DNA of 55,451 bases from Paraburkholderia bryophila (GTDB lineage Bacteria > Pseudomonadota > Gammaproteobacteria > Burkholderiales > Burkholderiaceae), in NCBI RefSeq assembly GCF_003269035.1, contig NZ_QLTK01000040.1:1-55451 (forward strand), given 5' to 3'. This document shows positions 8,632 to 16,478 of this stretch, piece after piece; position 1 is the stretch's first letter, and every line of letters starts with the position of its first letter. Both the position numbers and the translations under genes were made by a program. The notes beneath the pieces are model-generated. The model worked only from the letters and a program-made list of their open reading frames with translations, searched no databases and was not told the DNA's origin.

Positions 8632-10050
8632 CTAGCGTAGCACCTTGCCTGGGTTCATCAGATTCAGCGGATCGAGCGCGCGTTTGACAGCGTGCATCAA
8701 TCGCACTTCCACGTCCTGCTTGTAGTGCATTGCTTCATCGATCTTCAACTGGCCGAGCCCGTGTTCCGCGCTGATGCTGCCGCGGTGCCGGTGCACGCTG
8801 TCGTAGACGATCTGGTTGATCGGGCTCTGGTACTGCTCGAGAAATACCTTCGCGTCGACGCCCTCGGGCGCCTGCACGTTGTAGTGCAGGTTACCGTCGC
8901 CGAGATGGCCGAAGGTCACCATGCGCACGCCGGGCACCGCCTGCGCGATCGCCGCATCGGTCTCCTCGATGAAATGACCGATGCGCGAAATCGGTACCGC
9001 GATGTCGTGCTTGATGTTCAGACCTTCCTCCGCCTGGGCGAGCGGAATATGTTCGCGCAGATTCCAGAACGCCCGCGATTGCGCGAGGTTTTCCGCGACC
9101 ACGGCGTCCTGCACGAGACCTTCTTCGAGCGCGGTTTCCATCAGACGCTCGAACAGCGCGCGCGCGTGCTCCTCGCTTTCGCTGTCCGACAGTTCCAGCA
9201 GCACGACTTGCGCGTGGGTCTCGGCGAACGGATAGCGCATCTGCTCGAAATGGCGGCCGACCAGACGCAGGCAGAAATCCGACATCAGTTCGAAACCGGT
9301 CAGCAGCGGCCCGGCGACGCGTTGGGTGAGCGACAGAAAATCGAGCGCCGCGTGCGGCGACGCGAGCGCGGCGAGCGCCGTGACCCGCGCGGCCGGCCGT
9401 GGATGCAGCTTGAGCACGGCAGCGGTGATGATGCCGAGGGTGCCTTCGGCGCCGATGAACAGATCGCGCAGATCGTAGCCGGTGTTGTCCTTGCGCAGTC
9501 CGCGCAGGCCGTCCCACAGTTCGCCTTGCGGCGTGACCACTTCGAGGCCGAGGCACAGCTCGCGCGTGTTGCCGTAGCGCAGCACGCCGGTGCCGCCCGC
9601 ATTGGTGGCGAGATTGCCGCCGATCGTGCAACTGCCTTCGGCCGCGAGGCTCAACGGGAACAGGCGGCCGGCTTCGTCGGCATGCTTCTGCACTTCGGCG
9701 AGGATCACGCCGGCTTCGACGGTGATCGTGTTGTTGTGCGGATCGATGTCGCGGATGCGGTTCAGTCGTCGCAAGCTGATCACCGCCTGTGCGCCGCTCG
9801 CGTCCGGTGTAGCGCCGCCGGCGAGGCCGGTGTTGCCGCCCTGCGGCACCAGCGCGACGCGATGCTCGACGGCGAGTTTGACGAGCGCGGCGGCTTCGTT
9901 CGCGGTGGCCGGGCAGAGTACCGCGCAGGCCGCGCCGGTGTAGCGGCGGCGCCAGTCGGTGAGGTAGGGGGCGGTGTCGTGCGCGTCGGTCAGGACATGA
10001 GTTGCGCCGATCGCGTCACGGCAGGCAGCGAGGAAAGCGGATTGGGTCAT
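8632..10050 (-). CDS. FAD-linked 2-hydroxyacid dehydrogenase (GlcD / D-2-hydroxyglutarate dehydrogenase type)
   Basis: A 472-residue flavoprotein of the VAO/PCMH family. The N-terminal FAD-binding part contains VPQGGNTGLAGGA (about 70-82) and GNLATNAGGTGVLRYGNTRE. The C-terminal substrate domain carries the metal-binding GHLGDGNLHYN motif and the conserved SAEHGLGQLK. These fit D-2-hydroxyglutarate or D-lactate dehydrogenases that pass electrons to an acceptor such as ETF or cytochrome c. The exact substrate is not determined. It lies downstream of the DUF2069 gene on the same strand with a gap of about 50 bases. Confidence 0.9.
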   Translation of the reverse strand: MTQSAFLAACRDAIGATHVLTDAHDTAPYLTDWRRRYTGAACAVLCPATANEAAALVKLAVEHRVALVPQGGNTGLAGGATPDASGAQAVISLRRLNRIRDIDPHNNTITVEAGVILAEVQKHADEAGRLFPLSLAAEGSCTIGGNLATNAGGTGVLRYGNTRELCLGLEVVTPQGELWDGLRGLRKDNTGYDLRDLFIGAEGTLGIITAAVLKLHPRPAARVTALAALASPHAALDFLSLTQRVAGPLLTGFELMSDFCLRLVGRHFEQMRYPFAETHAQVVLLELSDSESEEHARALFERLMETALEEGLVQDAVVAENLAQSRAFWNLREHIPLAQAEEGLNIKHDIAVPISRIGHFIEETDAAIAQAVPGVRMVTFGHLGDGNLHYNVQAPEGVDAKVFLEQYQSPINQIVYDSVHRHRGSISAEHGLGQLKIDEAMHYKQDVEVRLMHAVKRALDPLNLMNPGKVLR

Positions 10051-10103
10051 GGTGGTCGGTCAGCGGGTTCGGTGCGGGGAGACGAGTGGCGGCGGGCGTT
10101 GCG

Positions 10104-10610
10104 TCAGGCGTGAGTGCCTGGCTGCTTTTTTGTCCGCTTCGCCGCGCGTTTGAACGGCGCGACGTAGCTCAGCGTGCAGACAAAAAACACCACGGCGAGC
10201 GCGGCTTCGAGCCAGCCCAGACGCGCGCTCAAACCACGCTCGCTCCAGCCGCGCACAATGCCTTCCGCGAAATACAGCAGGATCAGCATCGACGCCCATT
10301 GCAGCGTGTAAAGCCGGCGCCGCCAGACGCCCGGCAACGCGAGCAGCAGCGGCACCGCCTTCAACACCATCGCCGAGCCGCCTGGACGCAGCGGCGCGAG
10401 CCACCATTCCCACGCGACGGTGAGCGCGATCAGCGCGATCAACGCTGCCGTGGCGCCATACGCGGCAACGGTTTTTTGCGGCACGGGCGGTGCGATGGTC
10501 GCGGACGGGGCAACGGATGCAGCCGAGGCAGAGGCCGCTGGCACGGACGCGCCGCTCGCCTGGTTGACGGTCGACGTGCCGGCCGGCTGGGCATCGGGCT
10601 TGTTTATCAC
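10104..10610 (-). CDS. DUF2069 membrane protein
   Basis: A 168-residue protein with a proline/alanine/serine-rich N-terminal 50 residues and then four predicted membrane helices, matching DUF2069 (YWEWWLAPLRPGG-type loop and a C-terminal Lys/Arg tail). The frame is open far upstream inside wrbA. I place the start at GTG 10610, whose GTGA overlaps the wrbA stop and suggests coupled translation. DUF2069 genes commonly follow wrbA in Burkholderiaceae (recollection). The function is unknown. Confidence 0.75.
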   Translation of the reverse strand: MINKPDAQPAGTSTVNQASGASVPAASASAASVAPSATIAPPVPQKTVAAYGATAALIALIALTVAWEWWLAPLRPGGSAMVLKAVPLLLALPGVWRRRLYTLQWASMLILLYFAEGIVRGWSERGLSARLGWLEAALAVVFFVCTLSYVAPFKRAAKRTKKQPGTHA

Positions 10611-11209
10611 GGCCTGTCGCTCAGGGAAGCCGCGGTGCGCGCGACGCGCGCGCCGAGTGCCATGGCGAGGGTTCTTTCGTCGGCGGAGATGCCTTGCTCC
10701 GCCGTGCCCGCGCGCGCGAAATGCGACGCGCCGTACGGCGTGCCGCCGGTCTGGGTAGTGGACAGCACGCTCTCCGTGTACGGAATGCCGACGATCAGCA
10801 TGCCGTGATGCAGGAGCGGCAGCATCATGGACAGCAACGTGGATTCCTGACCGCCGTGCAGACTGCCCGTCGACGTGAACACACAGGCCGGTTTGCCCGA
10901 CAACGCACCCGCTAGCCACTGCGGCGTGGTGCCGTCGAGAAAGTATTTGAGCGAGGCGGCCATGTTGCCGAACCGGGTGGGCGAACCGAGCGCCAGACCA
11001 GCGCATTCCTCGAGGTCGCGCAGCTCGACGTAGGGTGGGCCCTCGGCGGGAATGTCCGGCTGCGTGGCTTCGCAGACGGCGGAAACCGCCGGCACCGTGC
11101 GCACGCGCGCCTGCATGCCGGGAACGCTGTCGACGCCGTGCGCGATCGCCAGCGCGAGCTCGCGCGTGGCGCCGTGACGGCTGTAATAGAGCACGAGAAT
11201 GTCTTTCAT
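10607..11209 (-). CDS. WrbA-family NAD(P)H:quinone oxidoreductase
   Basis: A 200-residue flavodoxin-fold protein. The N-terminus has the FMN-phosphate loop YYSRHGATRELA, followed by the GSPTRFGNMAASLKYFLDGT motif and FTSTGSLHGGQESTLLSMM, which are hallmarks of WrbA. WrbA reduces quinones by two electrons and limits redox cycling. The frame begins earlier, but ATG 11209 has GAGG a few bases upstream and gives the usual family N-terminus. It overlaps the DUF2069 start by four bases, so the two are probably one transcript. Confidence 0.92.
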   Translation of the reverse strand: MKDILVLYYSRHGATRELALAIAHGVDSVPGMQARVRTVPAVSAVCEATQPDIPAEGPPYVELRDLEECAGLALGSPTRFGNMAASLKYFLDGTTPQWLAGALSGKPACVFTSTGSLHGGQESTLLSMMLPLLHHGMLIVGIPYTESVLSTTQTGGTPYGASHFARAGTAEQGISADERTLAMALGARVARTAASLSDRP

Positions 11210-11387
11210 AGGCCTCATCGGTGAACGGGTATTATAGGGGTTGGGTCCGCTGCAGAGGCCACTCATGGCCGTTCGGCCAGGTGTTGGGAATGGTCTGGCC
11301 AGGTGCTGATCCCGTCCTGCTTCGGTCCCGAAGCCTGGTCACTAAGCACGGTCCAGAAACAAGGGTTGACGAAGCAAGGAGGTGGGT

Positions 11388-12704
11388 TTGTTGTCCAGGG
11401 TGCGTTTCGATCTCGACACGCTCAAAAGGCTCGCGCAATTTGCCGCGCAGCGTAGCAGCGAAGACCGCATTCCGCAGGTGGCCGGCAGCCTCACGTTCAC
11501 CACCATGCTCGCGCTCGTGCCGCTCGCCACGGTCGCGTTCGCGCTGTTCACCGCGTTCCCGATCTTCAGTTCGTTCCAGGAGTCGCTGCAGTTTTTCCTC
11601 GCCGACCACCTGATGCCCGCGCAACTGAACAGTCAGATTTTCAAATATCTGAACCAGTTCGCGTCCAAGGCCAAGGGCCTCACCACGATCGGCATGATCC
11701 TGCTGTTTCTCACGGCAGTGATGACCATGATGACGGTCGAATCCGCGTTCAACGTGATCTGGCGCGTGCGCAAGGCCCGGCCCATCGCGCAGCGCATTCT
11801 CGTCTACTGGGCGATCATTACGCTCGGCCCATTGCTGATCGGCGTGAGCCTGTCGATTTCCTCGTATCTGTTCACGCAATCCATGACGTTCTCGGCGGCG
11901 CAGCGCATCACGCCGCTGATCGAATGGGCGCTCGCGGGCGCCGCGCTGCCGCTCACGGCGCTGGCCTTCACGATTCTCTACGTGTATTTGCCGAACTGCC
12001 GGGTGGAGTGGCGCGACGCGGTGATCGGCGGCGTGACCGCGGCGATCGCGTTCGAACTCGCCAAGCGCGGTTTCGGCTATTACGTGCGCCGGATTCCGAC
12101 CTACACCGCCGTGTACGGCGCCTTCGCCGCCGTGCCGTTGTTCCTGCTATGGATGTACCTGTGCTGGTTCATCACGCTCGCGGGCGCGATGATCGCCTCC
12201 GCATTGCCGGCGATCCGCATCGGCCAGTTTCATCGGCCTACGTTCGAGGGCAGCGATCTGTTCGACTCGCTCGAACTGCTTGCGCGACTTTCGGAAGCAC
12301 GCGACGCGGGCAAACGCGGTTACACGGTGCCCGAACTCTCGCGGATGCTTCGCCGCGATATGGACACCACGATCAACCTGCTGCAAAAGCTCGAGGAAAT
12401 CGAGTGGATCGCGCGCTTGCAGGAGGACGGCATGCGCCCGCATTTCCTGCTGCTCGCCAACCCGGCGCAGATCACCGTGGAGCGCCTGTTCGATCTGTTC
12501 GTGATCGACCGCGTGGAGCTGGAGTATCAGCTGGAACTCGACGCCACCCGCGTGGATGGCGATACGCTACTGTCCGCCCTGGACAACGACAAGCTGAAGA
12601 AAGTGACGCTCGCCGCTTTGCTCGCGGCACGCGCTGCAGCCCGCGCGCGGCGTGCCGAGGAAGGGGGAGAAAGCGCTGCCTCGATGCCGCACCAGGCGGC
12701 TTGA
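11388..12704 (+). CDS. YihY / virulence-factor-BrkB family membrane protein with C-terminal winged-helix-like region
   Basis: A protein of about 438 residues. The N-terminal 290 residues form the YihY/RNase-BN-like membrane domain with six or so membrane spans (motifs RIPQVAGSLTFTTMLALVPL and YGAFAAVPLFLLWMYLCW). A cytoplasmic tail of about 150 residues then follows and contains a winged-helix-like stretch (GYTVPELSRMLRRDMDTT, about 320-355). The start is uncertain. AAGGAGG at 11376-11382 would overlap a GTG at 11382, so I favour TTG 11388, with TTG 11391 the next candidate. Despite the old RNase BN name, the family is not thought to be that nuclease. Function unknown. Confidence 0.85.
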   Translation: MLSRVRFDLDTLKRLAQFAAQRSSEDRIPQVAGSLTFTTMLALVPLATVAFALFTAFPIFSSFQESLQFFLADHLMPAQLNSQIFKYLNQFASKAKGLTTIGMILLFLTAVMTMMTVESAFNVIWRVRKARPIAQRILVYWAIITLGPLLIGVSLSISSYLFTQSMTFSAAQRITPLIEWALAGAALPLTALAFTILYVYLPNCRVEWRDAVIGGVTAAIAFELAKRGFGYYVRRIPTYTAVYGAFAAVPLFLLWMYLCWFITLAGAMIASALPAIRIGQFHRPTFEGSDLFDSLELLARLSEARDAGKRGYTVPELSRMLRRDMDTTINLLQKLEEIEWIARLQEDGMRPHFLLLANPAQITVERLFDLFVIDRVELEYQLELDATRVDGDTLLSALDNDKLKKVTLAALLAARAAARARRAEEGGESAASMPHQAA

Positions 12705-12803
12705 AGCGAGCCGAGGCGGTTTGCTGCGGCCTGATGCTGCTCAGCGCACCGCGTCTCCGGCTGGCATGACAAAGCACGGCGGCAACGCGGCTTTTTTCAA
12801 TCG

Positions 12804-13124
12804 CTACAGCGAAATCTTGCCGACGCAAATGTCCTTGAACATCACCCAATCGCCCATCAGGCTATACACCGGGTGCCGGAAAGTAGCCGGCCGGTTCTTC
12901 TCGAAGAAGAAATGCCCCACCCAAGCAAAACCGTACCCGCAGATTACCGCCGCCGGCAGCCACAGCCAGCCGCCGGTGGCGAGCGCCATTGCCAGACAGC
13001 CGATGACGCCGAGCGACCCCACGAAATGCAGCCGCCGCGAGACCGTGTTGCGATGCTCGCTCAGATAGTACGGATAAAACTCCGCGAAACTCGCGAAGTG
13101 ATCGGTGTGGGCGGTTTGAGCCAT
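12804..13124 (-). CDS. DUF962 / Mpo1-like small membrane protein
   Basis: A 106-residue protein with the DUF962 pattern. A hydrophilic N-terminus containing FAEFYPYYLSEHRN is followed by two to three hydrophobic helices with RLHFVGS, GYGFAWVGHFFFEKNRPATF and HPVYSLMGDWVMF. The spaced His residues (LSEHRN, RLHFVG, WVGHFFFEKN, RHPVYS) are those proposed to bind iron in yeast Mpo1, a dioxygenase of 2-hydroxy fatty acids. ATG 13124 is preceded by GGAGG. It is convergent with the YihY gene. Confidence 0.88.
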   Translation of the reverse strand: MAQTAHTDHFASFAEFYPYYLSEHRNTVSRRLHFVGSLGVIGCLAMALATGGWLWLPAAVICGYGFAWVGHFFFEKNRPATFRHPVYSLMGDWVMFKDICVGKISL

Positions 13125-13327
13125 CACGGCCTCCGGATTTCCATGCTTCTCGACTCCGTGCCTGTCGCTTCCAGGATGTTTCGTTGCGCGCCGTCGGCAT
13201 GCCCGGCGCAGGGTCGAAACAGGGCAGGCGTGACCCATTGTGCGGCCATTCGACTCCTGCGCGCAACCTGGCCATTCGGCCGATGGCGCGCCGCTTCCGG
13301 CGCGCTTATCGTGATGGTTCGCAACGG

Positions 13328-14161
13328 CTAGCGAGCGTCGCGAGGTGGCCGGGAGGCGAAACTGAAGAGGGCGTCGAGCGTGGCGTCGGGTTGCTCGGTC
13401 ATCAAGGCGTGGCCGGCCTCCAGCGTGACGGTGTCGACTGCCACGCCCGCTTGCGCGAGGGCGTCGGCGAGCGCTCTGGCTGCGCGTGGCGGCGTCATCG
13501 CGTCGCGTCGGCCGACCACCACGCGGGTCGCGCAACGCACCTGGGCGGCGCGGGCGAGGCCGTCCGCGTAGCCGTTGCAGGCGCTGAAGTCGGTGTGGAA
13601 CAGATTGGCTTCGCCGCGTGCCGACACGCGTTCCATCAACCGCTGGTTCATGCCGTGCAGCCAGAAGCCGGGGCCGGGGCACGAGGGCTTGGCGGCGAAT
13701 GTCGAATGCGACCATTCGTTGACCATGCCGATTGCCTCCGGCTCGCGATTCAGCGCGGCGTCGAGCAGGGTGTCGGAGACGGTCATCGGGATCGCGGTGG
13801 CGAGCAGCGCGAGGTGCGTCGCGCGCTCCGGGTAGCGGCCGGCGAAGTCGAGCGCGATTAGCGAGCCCATGCTGTGGCCTGCCACGAACGCGCGTTGCAC
13901 GCCGGCGGCGTCGAGTAGCGCGGCGAGCCAGTCGGCCATGGCCGGCACGGAGGTGAGCGCCGGGCCGCTGCTGCGGCAGTGTCCGGGTAGGTCCACCGCC
14001 AGCACGCCGAAACCGTGGTGGGCGAAGTAGCGGCTTTGCAGCGCCCACACGCTGTGGTCGTGTTCCGCGCCGTGGATGAACACGGCGGTCGGCAAGGCGG
14101 CGTCGAACGGTTTGCCGCCGGTGTACGCGTAGGTGGGTTGGCCTTGAACGTGGAGGATCAT
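13328..14161 (-). CDS. Alpha/beta-fold hydrolase
   Basis: A 277-residue alpha/beta hydrolase. The oxyanion-hole HG (FIHGAEHDH, about 28-36), the nucleophile elbow GHSMGS with Ser97, an acid residue in VVVGRRDAMTPP and the catalytic His in EAGHALM near the C-terminus are all present. No lid feature identifies the substrate. Its start codon overlaps the stop of the upstream metY-like gene (ATGA), so it is translated from the same mRNA. A role in thioester or ester hydrolysis related to sulfur-amino-acid metabolism is possible but unproven. Confidence 0.88.
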   Translation of the reverse strand: MILHVQGQPTYAYTGGKPFDAALPTAVFIHGAEHDHSVWALQSRYFAHHGFGVLAVDLPGHCRSSGPALTSVPAMADWLAALLDAAGVQRAFVAGHSMGSLIALDFAGRYPERATHLALLATAIPMTVSDTLLDAALNREPEAIGMVNEWSHSTFAAKPSCPGPGFWLHGMNQRLMERVSARGEANLFHTDFSACNGYADGLARAAQVRCATRVVVGRRDAMTPPRAARALADALAQAGVAVDTVTLEAGHALMTEQPDATLDALFSFASRPPRDAR

Positions 14162-15519
14162 GCGGACTCCGGGCGGGGTTGGTCGGCGGCGCTCGGCGCA
14201 GCGGCACGGCCGGCTGGCGCCACGCTCGAACCGCCCGCTTTCTGCGCGGCTTTCAGCGCGCGCTTGAGGTCGTCGATCAGGTCGTCGGGATCTTCGAGGC
14301 CGATCGACAGCCTGATCGTGCCTTCGGCGATACCGGCCGCGGCGAGCGCGGCGGCATCCATGCGGAAGTGTGTCGTCGATGCCGGATGGATCACCAGCGA
14401 GCGTGCGTCGCCCACATTCGCCAGATGCGAGAACAGCGAGAGTGCTTCGATAAAGCTGCGCCCGGCCGCGCGGCCACCGCGCAAGTCGAAGCTGAACACG
14501 GCACCTGCGCCGCGCGGCAGCAGGCGTTGGGCGAGCGCGTGATCCGGATGCGTCGGCAACTCCGGGTAGGCGAGCGCCGCGACTGCCGCGTGAGACGCGA
14601 GAAAGTCGACCACCCGGCGCGTATTGGCAATGTGCCGTTCCATCCGCAAAGGCAGCGTTTCAATGCCTTGCAGCAACTGCCACGCGGCCTGCGGATGCAG
14701 GCATGCGCCGAAGTCGCGCAGACCTTCGCGGCGTGCGCGCAGCAGGAAAGGCGCGACCGTGCTTTCCTCGCTGAACACCATGCCGTGAAAACCGTCGTAA
14801 GGCTCGGTGAATTCGGGGAAAAGTCCGGAGGCCTCGAAGTCGAACGTGCCGCCGTCCACCAGTACGCCGCCGATCGTCGTGCCGTGGCCGCCCAGAAACT
14901 TGGTCGCGGAGTGGTACACGAAATCGGCGCCGTGCTCGAACGGTTTGAGCAGATACGGCGTGGTGAAGGTCGAGTCGACCAGCAGCGGCACGCGGTGCTC
15001 GTGCGCGATCTGCGCGACGGCGGCAATGTCGAGCACATCGAGGCCCGGGTTGCCGAGCGTTTCGCCGAACAGCAGGCGCGTGTTCGGGCGCAGCGCGGCG
15101 CGCCACGCGTCGATGTCGCCGGGTTTGACGAAGGTCGTCTCGATGCCGAAGCGCCGCAACGTGTAATGCAGCAGGTTGTGCGAGCCGCCATACAACGCGC
15201 TGGAGGCGACGATATGCGCGCCTGCGCCCATCAGCGTGGCGATCGCCAGATGCAGGGCTGCCTGGCCGCTGGCCGTGCCGATCGCGCCCGCGCCGTTTTC
15301 GAGCGCGGCCACGCGCTCTTCGAAGACCGCCACGGTCGGGTTCGAGATGCGCGAGTACACGTGGCCGGCGCGCTCCATGTTGAAGAGCGCCGCGGCGTGG
15401 TCGGAATCGCGGAACGAAAACGAGGTAGTCTGGTAGATCGGCGTGGCGCGCGCGCCGGTGGTGGGGTCGGGCGCGGCGCCGGCGTGCAGCGCAAGCGTAT
15501 CGAAACGGTTGGCGGACAT
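14158..15519 (-). CDS. metY: O-acetylhomoserine sulfhydrylase-type PLP enzyme
   Basis: A 453-residue Cys/Met-metabolism PLP enzyme. The N-terminus (DTLALHAGAAPDPTTGARA) and YSRISNPTV are typical of O-acetylhomoserine aminocarboxypropyltransferase, which makes homocysteine from O-acetylhomoserine and sulfide. The PLP lysine lies in YHSATKFLGGHG, and the cofactor contacts VDSTF and SRISNPT are intact. The last 30 or so residues are an Ala/Pro tail absent from most relatives. ATG 15519 was chosen over an earlier in-frame ATG because the family N-terminus begins there. Cystathionine gamma-synthase or MetZ activity cannot be excluded from sequence alone. Confidence 0.85.
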   Translation of the reverse strand: MSANRFDTLALHAGAAPDPTTGARATPIYQTTSFSFRDSDHAAALFNMERAGHVYSRISNPTVAVFEERVAALENGAGAIGTASGQAALHLAIATLMGAGAHIVASSALYGGSHNLLHYTLRRFGIETTFVKPGDIDAWRAALRPNTRLLFGETLGNPGLDVLDIAAVAQIAHEHRVPLLVDSTFTTPYLLKPFEHGADFVYHSATKFLGGHGTTIGGVLVDGGTFDFEASGLFPEFTEPYDGFHGMVFSEESTVAPFLLRARREGLRDFGACLHPQAAWQLLQGIETLPLRMERHIANTRRVVDFLASHAAVAALAYPELPTHPDHALAQRLLPRGAGAVFSFDLRGGRAAGRSFIEALSLFSHLANVGDARSLVIHPASTTHFRMDAAALAAAGIAEGTIRLSIGLEDPDDLIDDLKRALKAAQKAGGSSVAPAGRAAAPSAADQPRPESA

Positions 15520-15838
15520 CCTGGGCGGCGAGACCACGAACGGCCCCGCGAAAGGTGAAAGTGGCGGCCATCCTATCATCGGCATCGGGCGTATCAAGCG
15601 CGGTTTTCCCGATGCGCCGGCGCGGCCGTGGGGGGAGATCGCGTGGGATTGGCGCGAATCCGGCGCGGCCTGAGCACGGATTCAATGCGGATCGAGCAGG
15701 AATCGAGCGCTGATCGAGCCGGGCGAACGCCCGTCACGCCTTGGTGGGCGGGCCGCTTTCCTTTTATGGGTCTTTCCGCTAGGATCGAAAAATCATTTAA
15801 TGCACTACCAGCTTAGCGGGTATCTCGGGAGACAGATC
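15520..15838. other. Divergent intergenic region, no gene seen
   Basis: About 320 bases between the metY-like gene (minus) and the CBS gene (plus). No frame has a start with a ribosome site and a plausible protein. It should hold both promoters. I looked for a methionine-pathway riboswitch fold ahead of metY and saw no recognisable SAM-box consensus. Confidence 0.5.
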
Positions 15839-16297
15839 ATGCGAGTCAGCGACATTCTTAAGGTCAAAGGCAACACCCTTTTCACGGTCACGCCGGACAC
15901 CACGCTGCACGAAGCAGTCAACGCAATGGCCGAGCATGACATCGGCTCGCTGGTCGTGATGGAATACGGCGACCTGGTCGGCATGCTGACCTTCCGCGAA
16001 ATCATCAATACCTTGAGCAAGAACGGCGGCAGCGTCGGCACCTCCACGATCCGCAAGGTCATGGACGACCATCCGCTCACCTGCACGCCGGAAACGGACG
16101 TGAACGAAGTCCGCCGCATGATGCTCGAGCACCATGTGCGCTATCTGCCGGTACTGGAAAGCCGCACGCTGATGGGCGTGATTTCGTTTTACGACGTTGC
16201 CAAAGCAGTGGTCGAAGAGCAGGGGTTCGAGAACCGCATGCTCAAAGCTTATATCCGGGACTGGCCGGAAGAGCAGCCGGAACAACCCGCGCGTTAA
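15839..16297 (+). CDS. Tandem CBS-domain protein
   Basis: A 152-residue protein made almost entirely of two CBS repeats (about 8-65 and 75-130), with the repeat signatures HDIGSLVVMEYGDLVGMLTF and HHVRYLPVLESRTLMGVISF. Paired CBS domains bind adenine nucleotides and act as energy or redox sensors, or as regulatory partners. No effector domain is fused. ATG 15839 follows GGGAG; an earlier in-frame ATG at 15800 lacks one. The partner protein is unknown. Confidence 0.9.
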   Translation: MRVSDILKVKGNTLFTVTPDTTLHEAVNAMAEHDIGSLVVMEYGDLVGMLTFREIINTLSKNGGSVGTSTIRKVMDDHPLTCTPETDVNEVRRMMLEHHVRYLPVLESRTLMGVISFYDVAKAVVEEQGFENRMLKAYIRDWPEEQPEQPAR

Positions 16298-16478
16298 TGT
16301 GAATCAATATTGAGTTCATGCGCGGTGATTCACCGCAGCGCTCGGGCATTTGCTGTGAGCGGTAGCGGTGAGCGCGAATATGCAGTCAGGGCGCGCGCGA
16401 AAGCGTGCGCTTTTTTTGTGCCTGGGTTTGTGCCCTAGCCCGCCACCTGTTGCTCTTTTAGCGTGCCCTTCGAACTTC

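Noticed and set aside
15520..15838. SAM-type riboswitch ahead of the metY-like gene
   Set aside because: No recognisable consensus helices or terminator arrangement were visible.
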